From NCBI GenBank assembly GCA_037139855.1, contig JBAXFM010000079.1, positions 1-19,322 on the forward strand: a stretch of 19,322 bases of DNA, read 5' to 3'. The stretch comes from CAIVAT01 sp037139855 (lineage in GTDB: Bacteria; Bacteroidota; Bacteroidia; Bacteroidales; FEN-979). Position numbers and translations under genes: made by a program. The notes beneath the pieces are model-generated. The model did no database searches. It was not told where the DNA came from and saw only the letters and a list, made by a program, of their open reading frames with translations. Position 1 is the first letter of the stretch. The number at the start of each line of letters is the position of its first letter. This document shows positions 6,814-13,386 of the stretch, piece after piece.

Positions 6814-9711
6814 TCAATACGAAATAGCGTATAGAAATTCAAACCCCCAACCTCCGGTCGATGGGAAGAATATGCTGCGAACCCCCATTTCGATTGGCGC
6901 AACAAACCGCAGAAAATGAAAATCGGCTGTAAGTTCGCCACCCACAGACTGATAGGTGTTCAAATACCCCGAATTCCTGCCCGTCGCCCAATCGTAAAAC
7001 AAATTCAATTTAAGCCTTTTCAGATAAACGACAGAACCAAAACTGAAATCAGGATACCACAACGGAAGTTTATAGTTCAGGCTTAGGCTGACCAAATTGT
7101 CATCATAAACGCTTGTATATCCTCTCGGATAAGCAATGAGGTTTGAAAAAGAATAACCATATACATCTTTTTCATTCCGCTGCTGGTATCCGCCATACAA
7201 CCAAATTCCATGATGACGATCAATTCCCGGGAAATAGAGGTTCGCTTCGGCGCCGAAGATCGACCCCATATTGTTGGCTCCAAATGGGGTATGACGGAAG
7301 GTAATGTCGATGGCCTGTCCCAGACGGGGGTAAACATCTTTTTGACTGGAATGCTGATATTGCGAAGCGGTAACCCGGTAGTCAAGGGTCTGGATCCAAC
7401 CGGCAGTAAAGTTATCTGGCGTGGATGCGTTATGTTTCACCCCGATCAGGGTTGAACCGACAGAGGGCTGAAAATAACGCGACCATCGGCCATGGGAGAA
7501 ATTCCAGGGAATACTCACATAGGCTTTGAAATTGGTTTCCTGCCAGGTAACCCGGTAAGTTCTGCTGCTTCCATGATACCTGACAAATCCGGCCCGGTTG
7601 CCAATGTCGAACTGAAGGTTGATGGCCGGGTACCATCCCCGGTAGCTTAAACTGGTGTAGAATTTCCCGGTTTGTTCATTGAGGTCGTATTCCCATCCTG
7701 CGCCGGCAAACATGGTACTCAGTGCGTTTTGGGAGAGTACCATCACCCCCGGGTTGAAATTCAGGTTGTTCAGATCGAAGGAGACCGGGGCCCAGCTATG
7801 CAGGTTAAAAAGGTTCAGGAACTTTGAATATTTCCGCGATGGATATTCTCTTCCAATGATGGTGTCTTTTTGCAGGTTGGCATGATCTGAACTGTTCATT
7901 TTATAGATGTTACGGTCAAGAACACTGTCCTGGATGTTGGTGGTTTCCTGGGCTGCCAGTAAATCAGATAATCTGTAGGCATGGTTGTTTACCTGACGGA
8001 GGGGTATCCATTCAGTTGTATCGATCGGGATTTCAACCACCATGAGGCCATCGGACGTGTAATCGGAACAGATCATGGTTTGTTTATCAGAGCTAAGATC
8101 CGCATCAAATGTGGCGAAGCGGCCGGAGGTAATCTTGAAAATGGCATGGGACAGGGTGTCCATGGCATAAATATTCTCCGCTCCGGAATGATCAACGCTG
8201 AACATGATGTATTGCCTGTAAAAAAAAGTCGTCCCGTTGAAATCATTGTAGGAGGGTGGAAACAGGGTGAGAATTTTCCCGGTAACGAGGTCGAGGATGG
8301 CAATGGTTTCTCCCTTTTTAGTAAGCAGGGTGAAGATGATCTTTGTTTCATCGGGCGACCAGTTGGGAGTAATGGCCTGTTCATAGTCCGGAATGAGGTA
8401 TCGTTTAACAAGTTTGCCGGAGGGTACCTCCAGAATATCGATGGAACACTGGTTTTCCTCAGAAAAATATACCGCAGCCACCCTGGAACCATCGGAGGAG
8501 ATGATGGGCGCAAAATAACGCGATTCGTGGGTCAGTTCCTGCTGTTTCTGCGTCTTAAAGTTATACATCCTTATTTCTGCATAATCGCGGTTCGACCATC
8601 GTACATCATTTTCGAGTTCAGACCATACCAGATAATCACCTCCGATGGATGTTGTTCCGCTGATGTGGTAACCGGGCGTTAACAGGATTTGCTCCTTACC
8701 TGTTCTGCGGTTGATGAGCACAAAACGGTCGACATCATCCATGCTTGATTTGTCGGCCAGGATGGTGGAATCATTCAAGTGGATGGGATGATTGTAAACA
8801 GTATGGTTTTGAGGATCTTTTAGGGTGATGGAATGCATCACAGGGTGATGAGTAGCGGCCAACTGTTTTTTCCAGGCGCTGTCGAGCGTGGCGAGCGACT
8901 CCTTGTAGAGTTGTGTTTTCCACTTCCCGGTCACTTTGTGGATGCCGCTGTTAAACGGAACTACCATGAAGGGAAGTTTGGCAACCCTGTCAAGCGCTGT
9001 ATTCCACAAATCGGCGCCATATCTGGCCCGTGACTGTCCGACAAGATAATATCCCAGGGAATAGGCATCAGGTGTAAAAGTTTTGTAGGAACCCATGGTT
9101 GCCTTATCATAGGAGTACGGACCCTTTTCAACAACCTGCGCACGAAGGGTGCTTTCAAAAAGTCCCGATCGTCCCCGGCCTGAATTGGTCATGGCTGTTT
9201 CGGTCACCGTGGCATCTCCTTCGAGAAACCATGAAGGAACATACAACCCCAGGATACCACCGGTGATTTGTTCTCCGAAAATATAATAGAGCGCTTTTGA
9301 AAATCCCTGGTTCATCTTGCTGATCTGAATGGCATGACGGTATTCATGGATGGCCAGTTGCTCAAGCCACTCTTCGGCGTAGGTTTGCTGCGGGGGGCAA
9401 CTGTATAACTCTATGCGTTTGGGCGCCCACACCGTAACACCGTTGGAAATGACCGATTGAGTGTGCAGAATAATCGGGATTCGGGGGACTTTAGCCAAAA
9501 GGGTTGTGGTCTCGTTCCGGGAGATAATGTCCATGATATTAGCGAGGTACTGCGCTTTTTTCTCAAATGGCGCAGGGTAAACCAGTTTGTAACGATCAGT
9601 TTTAATATACTGCCATCGTATGGAGGCGGGGTCCTGTCCGGTACTGTAATATTGGGAAAACCCTGGTAAGTACAAAAGGAAAGCCAGAAGGAATGTACAG
9701 GTAACCTTCAT
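6814..9711 (-). CDS. outer-membrane protein: gluzincin-like peptidase domain, TolB-type beta-propeller, C-terminal beta-barrel
   Basis: The 965-residue product starts with a signal peptide (hydrophobic core 6-18, cut near GFSQ, 17-20). A metallopeptidase-like domain follows: HEYRH (122-126) is an HExxH zinc motif, and WFLEGDA (161-167) supplies the probable third ligand E164, the pattern of MA-clan (gluzincin) peptidases. Residues about 300-600 carry PD40/TolB-like propeller repeats such as SPDETKIIF and SSDGSRVAAVYF. From about 655 to the end the sequence alternates aromatic and polar residues like an outer-membrane barrel and ends in Tyr. It includes PRGY (862-865) followed by paired strands and a YDWATG turn, resembling the RGF/RGY region of Omp85 barrels. 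The ATG at 9711 overlaps the upstream stop as ATGA, so the two are probably translationally coupled. Relatives are often labelled TolB-like translocation protein. Peptidase activity and the barrel class are inference. Confidence 0.8.
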   Translation of the reverse strand: MKVTCTFLLAFLLYLPGFSQYYSTGQDPASIRWQYIKTDRYKLVYPAPFEKKAQYLANIMDIISRNETTTLLAKVPRIPIILHTQSVISNGVTVWAPKRIELYSCPPQQTYAEEWLEQLAIHEYRHAIQISKMNQGFSKALYYIFGEQITGGILGLYVPSWFLEGDATVTETAMTNSGRGRSGLFESTLRAQVVEKGPYSYDKATMGSYKTFTPDAYSLGYYLVGQSRARYGADLWNTALDRVAKLPFMVVPFNSGIHKVTGKWKTQLYKESLATLDSAWKKQLAATHHPVMHSITLKDPQNHTVYNHPIHLNDSTILADKSSMDDVDRFVLINRRTGKEQILLTPGYHISGTTSIGGDYLVWSELENDVRWSNRDYAEIRMYNFKTQKQQELTHESRYFAPIISSDGSRVAAVYFSEENQCSIDILEVPSGKLVKRYLIPDYEQAITPNWSPDETKIIFTLLTKKGETIAILDLVTGKILTLFPPSYNDFNGTTFFYRQYIMFSVDHSGAENIYAMDTLSHAIFKITSGRFATFDADLSSDKQTMICSDYTSDGLMVVEIPIDTTEWIPLRQVNNHAYRLSDLLAAQETTNIQDSVLDRNIYKMNSSDHANLQKDTIIGREYPSRKYSKFLNLFNLHSWAPVSFDLNNLNFNPGVMVLSQNALSTMFAGAGWEYDLNEQTGKFYTSLSYRGWYPAINLQFDIGNRAGFVRYHGSSRTYRVTWQETNFKAYVSIPWNFSHGRWSRYFQPSVGSTLIGVKHNASTPDNFTAGWIQTLDYRVTASQYQHSSQKDVYPRLGQAIDITFRHTPFGANNMGSIFGAEANLYFPGIDRHHGIWLYGGYQQRNEKDVYGYSFSNLIAYPRGYTSVYDDNLVSLSLNYKLPLWYPDFSFGSVVYLKRLKLNLFYDWATGRNSGYLNTYQSVGGELTADFHFLRFVAPIEMGVRSIFFPSTGGWGFEFLYAISY

Positions 9712-12527
9712 CGCACGATCACTTTCCTCACTGCGGTATGATCGCTGCCAATGATGACCACAGAATAGATGCCTTTGGCAAGTGGGCGCAGGTCGATCTG
9801 TTGTTCAAAAGTTCCTGCTACCGGGATATCCCTGTGTTCAAAAATTTTAATTCCCATCAGGTTGTACACCACGATGGTATAGGATTCCAGCGAGGACGAA
9901 GTGATAGAAGCATTAAACATCCCATTGCAAGGAACAGGGTACACCTTAAAATGATCGTTTTGGAATTCATCAGCACCGGTAAACAGTACATACACATGAT
10001 TCGATTCCAGGGAGGGGCACCCAACGCCATTTACAGAGGTCCAGTACCAGCCTGTGATGGTGGCCGTGTATGTTTGTCCGGTGGCGCCGGTAATGGCGCC
10101 TGTGCCTTCATAATACCACTGATTGCCCGTAGCAGTGCTGCTGGTTAGCATTGGTCCGGCTGCAGTTACAACCGGCGCTCCCTGTGAGGCGATCATTGTC
10201 ACATTAAAGTCGGGCGATACAGCGCCATTACCGCAAACGCTGGCGCCTTTTACCGTGAAGGTGCCGGTACCCGGAGTAGCGCTGAAACTGACCATGATCT
10301 GGTTGGTTCCGGCGCCTGAGGTGATTACAGCCGCGGCAGGAAGGGTCCATTCGTAGGTGGTGGCATTGGCAATGGCGGGAACACTATAGATCACACCATT
10401 GGTTCCGGCGCAAACCACATCAGATCCTGTGATGGTCCCCGCCGCGCCGGGCATTTGAGAAATGATCACTGGCAGAGGAGGGGAGGAGGTCCCGGCGCCA
10501 CAGGTATTTATTCCTGATACGGTGATGTTGCCTGCCACTGCACTCGCACCAAAGTTTACGGTGATGCTGTTTGTTCCGGCGCCCGTGGCAATGATCGCAC
10601 CAGCCGGAAGGCTCCAGGAATAGGAAGTCGCACCGGTAATAGCCGGCGTTGAGTAGGGCACCCCATTGTCGCCGGCACATACGTTCGAATTCCCTGTAAT
10701 AATTCCTGCAACGCCGGGAATGGAAGTTACAGTGACAGTTTTCGAGACAGGCGCCATGGCCGCACAACCGTTTGAAGCAGTATAATTTACAGTCAATACC
10801 TGTGCACCGGCAGTATTCCAGGTGACCATAATGTTATTTGTTCCCGATCCTGAAGTGATGGTACCACCCGGGGTGATGGTCCAGAGGTAATTGGTCATAC
10901 CAGCCTCTGTTGTGTACGAAACGCCCGTTGTTCCGGCACAAACGCTGGCGGAACCTGTAATAGTGGGAACTGGTAAAGGGTTAACAGCAACATTTGCACC
11001 GGCTGGATTCTGGGCCATACATCCGGCCGGATTGTTGTAATTGACGCTTACACTTTGCGGAAGGGCAATATTCCACCAAATGGTTACTGTGTTATTGGTT
11101 GGTCCGCCACCGGCAGTGACAGAACCCCCGGCAGATACCATCCATACATATCCGGTCATGGCTGCTTCGGTGGTGTAAACATTGCCGCTTGAACCTGCGC
11201 AAACCGACAGGGGGCCGGTGATGGTCGGTAATGGAAGTGCATTAACCATGACAGATTTGATGGTAGCCGTTAAGCCTGCACATCCGGCGGAATTGGTGTA
11301 ATTTAAACTTACTGTCTGGGCGCCGGCCGTATTCCAGTTAATGGTTGCTGAATTGTCGGTGATGCCACCTCCGGCTGTTAAGGATCCTCCCGCCGAAATG
11401 TTCCAGAGATAACCCGTCATCCCTGGCTCTGTTGTGTAAACATTGCCCGTTGAGCCTGCACATGCGGTGGTTGTACCGGTGATGGTTGGAACCGGCGATG
11501 CATTGACGGTAACCGTTTTTGAAGTAGGGGTAACCGCGGAACATCCGGTGGCAGAAATGGAGTAGTTCACCGTGAGGGTTTGAGCGCCGGCAGTATTCCA
11601 ATTGACCATTACGGAATTAGTCGTTGTACCGGAGGTGATGGTTCCTCCTGGCGAGATTGTCCAGGTGTAACCTGTCATGCCTGGCTCTGTGGTGTAGTTC
11701 ACGTTAACAGAGCCGGAGCAAACAGTTCCCAATCCGGTAATAGTCGGTACAGGTACGGGGTTGATGGTCACCGTGAGACTGGAAGTAGCACCCTGTCCGC
11801 AAACATTTGTTCCTTTAACGGTTACATTTCCCGAAACGGCTGAAGTTGCATAATTCACAACGATTGCCTGGGTATTATTCCCGGAAACGATCGATCCCCC
11901 GGTAGGCACGGTCCAAATGTAACTTGTTGCATTCGCAATGGCCGGAACACTGTATGCCACATTGCTGGCTCCTGCACACAGTGTGTTTGCGCCTGTGATC
12001 GTTCCTGCCGGAGCGACGGTATTGTTGGTAATCGTTGCATTGAAATAATAGGTTGACGAAGGTACATCGTTCATCGATGCGCCATTCTCATCGGCATATT
12101 CACAGTCGCCACCGCTATTGGAGGTGTTGTTGAATATTACGATGGGCGATCCTGTGAGATGAGTGAAATTCAGATCCATCAATTTTGTTCCGTTCGGAAG
12201 CGATAGTGCCGTGACATCCGCCCAGACAATCATTATTTTGGTGAGTGTCGGACCGACATTGATATAGTTGACAGAAGCACTGGCAAAGGATGGATATAAA
12301 TTGGTATAGCTCACAAAAGTCAGTTGCGTAGGGTCATAATCGAGCCGGAGGGTCACCGCCTTGATGGTGGTGAAACCGGTAACGGTAATGGGTACAGTTA
12401 CAGCGGCTCCGGGGCAAATGGTGGAGGAACCGGCGGTGGTAACGGGTGCGTTCCTTGCTGACAGGATGATCGGAAGTAAAAGGCAAATGCTGAAAATGAC
12501 CGTATATATGATTAACTTTTGTCTCAT
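9708..12527 (-). CDS. T9SS-exported protein: cohesin-like domain, seven PKD-like repeats, type A sorting domain
   Basis: The 939-residue product has a signal peptide (MRQKLIIYTVIF..., cut near SARNA). Residues about 28-160 resemble a cohesin fold (LRLDYDPTQLTFVSY, then LMDLNFTHLTGS). Seven PKD/Ig-like repeats of about 86 residues follow (about 173-781), each opening with a T-I-T-G segment and a cysteine such as VCAG. Their order is type A, four of type B (GMTGYTW or similar), then two of type A. After an Ig-like unit with NQWYYEGTGAITGATG, the last 80 residues are a T9SS type A C-terminal domain: FKVYPVPCNG, a central VYNLMGIKIFE, and the end DLRPLAKGIYSVVI...RKVIVR. It is therefore likely exported through the type IX system and attached to or released from the surface. 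The ATG at 12527 is chosen over the in-frame TTG at 12542 because of the promoter spacing. It heads the minus-strand run. Its binding partner is unknown. Confidence 0.88.
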   Translation of the reverse strand: MRQKLIIYTVIFSICLLLPIILSARNAPVTTAGSSTICPGAAVTVPITVTGFTTIKAVTLRLDYDPTQLTFVSYTNLYPSFASASVNYINVGPTLTKIMIVWADVTALSLPNGTKLMDLNFTHLTGSPIVIFNNTSNSGGDCEYADENGASMNDVPSSTYYFNATITNNTVAPAGTITGANTLCAGASNVAYSVPAIANATSYIWTVPTGGSIVSGNNTQAIVVNYATSAVSGNVTVKGTNVCGQGATSSLTVTINPVPVPTITGLGTVCSGSVNVNYTTEPGMTGYTWTISPGGTITSGTTTNSVMVNWNTAGAQTLTVNYSISATGCSAVTPTSKTVTVNASPVPTITGTTTACAGSTGNVYTTEPGMTGYLWNISAGGSLTAGGGITDNSATINWNTAGAQTVSLNYTNSAGCAGLTATIKSVMVNALPLPTITGPLSVCAGSSGNVYTTEAAMTGYVWMVSAGGSVTAGGGPTNNTVTIWWNIALPQSVSVNYNNPAGCMAQNPAGANVAVNPLPVPTITGSASVCAGTTGVSYTTEAGMTNYLWTITPGGTITSGSGTNNIMVTWNTAGAQVLTVNYTASNGCAAMAPVSKTVTVTSIPGVAGIITGNSNVCAGDNGVPYSTPAITGATSYSWSLPAGAIIATGAGTNSITVNFGASAVAGNITVSGINTCGAGTSSPPLPVIISQMPGAAGTITGSDVVCAGTNGVIYSVPAIANATTYEWTLPAAAVITSGAGTNQIMVSFSATPGTGTFTVKGASVCGNGAVSPDFNVTMIASQGAPVVTAAGPMLTSSTATGNQWYYEGTGAITGATGQTYTATITGWYWTSVNGVGCPSLESNHVYVLFTGADEFQNDHFKVYPVPCNGMFNASITSSSLESYTIVVYNLMGIKIFEHRDIPVAGTFEQQIDLRPLAKGIYSVVIIGSDHTAVRKVIVR
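10185..12015 (-). repeat. seven tandem PKD-like repeat units of about 258 bp
   Basis: Units begin near 12010, 11755, 11495, 11235, 10975, 10705 and 10445, reading leftward on the minus strand, so the period is about 258 bp (86 codons). Four central units (type B) share GMTGY/TEAGMT and GG-T segments. The first and the last two (type A) share IANATSY or ITGATSY and C-G-x-G. Several 15-20 bp stretches recur nearly unchanged between units, so the array could gain or lose units by recombination. Confidence 0.8.
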
Positions 12528-12552
12528 TATTTGTTGGTTCAATTTGAAAACA

Positions 12553-12560
12553 CAAAAATA
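12553..12560 (-). promoter_or_regulatory. probable promoter of the cohesin/PKD T9SS gene and downstream run
   Basis: On the minus strand TATTTTTG (TAnnTTTG) ends 25 bp before the ATG at 12527, giving a leader of about 20 nt. A TTG lies 22 bp further upstream, close to the usual -33 spacing. It faces away from the toxin-antitoxin promoter, so the 12528-12774 gap holds two divergent promoters. The in-frame TTG at 12542 would leave almost no leader, which supports the ATG. Confidence 0.6.
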
Positions 12561-12727
12561 CTATCAAAAATCCTTTTATTGACAATCCTTGGGGTTTTTT
12601 CTTTCAGCCAATCTTGTGCGAAAATTGCAGATTATTTTTGCTTGCATAGAGAACCGGATGTTGCATCCATTTATCAACCCTCAGCTCGTTGTGTGGCATC
12701 ATCAACCAATAAAAAAAAGATGAAATA

Positions 12728-12759
12728 TTTGCATTTGTTACCAATAATTGGTACTTTTG
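12728..12759 (+). promoter_or_regulatory. promoter of the toxin-antitoxin operon
   Basis: TTTG (12728-12731), a 20-bp spacer and TACTTTTG (12752-12759) match the Bacteroidetes -33 TTTG / -7 TAnnTTTG consensus in both sequence and spacing. Transcription would start near 12766, leaving a very short leader before the ATG at 12775. This is the best-formed promoter in the window, and the palindromic operator overlaps its -7 box. Confidence 0.75.
12739..12753. promoter_or_regulatory. palindromic operator overlapping the toxin-antitoxin promoter
   Basis: TACCAAT, A, ATTGGTA is a perfect 7-bp inverted repeat with one central base. Its right end is the first two bases of the -7 box. Ribbon-helix-helix antitoxins of the ParD type bind such short palindromes and repress their own operon, so this is the probable autoregulatory site. 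It starts 36 bp before the antitoxin ATG. Confidence 0.7.
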
Positions 12760-12774
12760 GCTAAAATTTAGATC

Positions 12775-13017
12775 ATGAGTAAAAACACATCCATATCATT
12801 AGGGAACCATTTTGAAAACTTCATTTTGAATAAAATAGGATCGGGAAGCTATAATTCAGCCAGTGAAGTCATACGAGCTGGATTAAGATTACTGGAGCAG
12901 GAAGAAAAAAAAATAGAAGTATTACAGGCAGCTCTTGAGCTTGGCGAAAATAGTGGTATCGCAGAAGATTTTAATTCAAAGATACACCTGAAGGATTTAC
13001 ATGAAAAACATTTATAG
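12775..13017 (+). CDS. ParD-like ribbon-helix-helix antitoxin
   Basis: The 80-residue product has the ParD/CopG layout: a beta strand (NTSISLGNHFENFI, about 4-17), a helix-turn-helix pair with the SGSYNSASEVIRAGLRLLE stretch (about 23-41) and a charged C-terminal tail that would wrap the toxin. It would neutralise the downstream toxin and, with it, repress the operon. The ATG at 12775 follows a well-spaced promoter. The gene ends 2 bp before the toxin ATG. By count of sample lines the module is about 30% G+C, against about 50% in the neighbours, which suggests separate acquisition. The family is clear; the exact subtype is not. Confidence 0.88.
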   Translation: MSKNTSISLGNHFENFILNKIGSGSYNSASEVIRAGLRLLEQEEKKIEVLQAALELGENSGIAEDFNSKIHLKDLHEKHL

Positions 13018-13019
13018 GT

Positions 13020-13316
13020 ATGGTCAAATACAGATTGTCAAATGAAGCTGTAAAGGATCTGGAATCTATATGGGCATATACCTATGAAAAATGGTCTGTT
13101 GATCAGGCAGACAGGTACTATAATTTGATAATAAATGAAATAGAGTATATCGTAACCAATCCTTTCTCAGGAAAACCAATGGATCATATTAAGGAAGGAT
13201 TCAGAGCCTCTACAGTTAAATCACATCTGGTGTTTTATAAAATCAGCAAGGACCAGCCTGTCCTGATAGTTAGAATTCTGCACCAAAGAATGAATGTGAA
13301 AGGCAGAATGAAATAA
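13020..13316 (+). CDS. ParE-like toxin of the RelE/ParE superfamily
   Basis: The 98-residue product matches the ParE pattern throughout: YRLSNEAVKDLESIWAYT (4-21), W-x-x-x-QADRYY (27-36), NPFSGKPMD (about 54-62), a central GFRASTVKSHLVFYKI and the ending VRILHQRMNVK. ParE proteins act on DNA gyrase, while RelE relatives cleave mRNA on the ribosome; the RILHQRMN ending favours the ParE side, but the target cannot be proven here. It is translated right after the antitoxin with a 2-bp gap, the usual antitoxin-first order. Length is normal and the frame is intact. A terminator follows 13 bp after the stop. Confidence 0.88.
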   Translation: MVKYRLSNEAVKDLESIWAYTYEKWSVDQADRYYNLIINEIEYIVTNPFSGKPMDHIKEGFRASTVKSHLVFYKISKDQPVLIVRILHQRMNVKGRMK

Positions 13317-13329
13317 TTCTGAATATTAA

Positions 13330-13362
13330 AAAATAGGGCACCCTGTTAGGATGCCCTATTTT
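13330..13362. terminator. bidirectional intrinsic terminator between toxin and 1867-residue gene
   Basis: AAAATAGGGCA (13330-13340) and TGCCCTATTTT (13352-13362) form a perfect 11-bp stem around an 11-nt loop. The A-run on the left and T-run on the right serve as U-tracts for transcripts in both directions. It lies 13 bp after the toxin stop and 24 bp after the stop of the convergent T9SS gene. Confidence 0.85.
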
Positions 13363-13386
13363 AGCAATTTGACATTGCACTTTGAA

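Noticed and set aside
6770..6817. TTG start at 6817 for the TMTC-like gene, overlapping the upstream stop
   Set aside because: A TATCTTTG box within this stretch would place the transcript start downstream of it, and the basic MQKK start at 6769 fits a cytoplasmic N-terminus. Read-through use of the TTG cannot be fully excluded.
7981..8682. 233-codon open frame on the + strand inside the peptidase-barrel gene
   Set aside because: It is antisense to a clearly coding frame, has no recognisable domain or promoter and reads as a shadow frame.
12656..12668. GGATG-TTG-CATCC inverted repeat in the divergent intergenic region
   Set aside because: A 5-bp stem with no U-tract, away from both promoters, is expected by chance.
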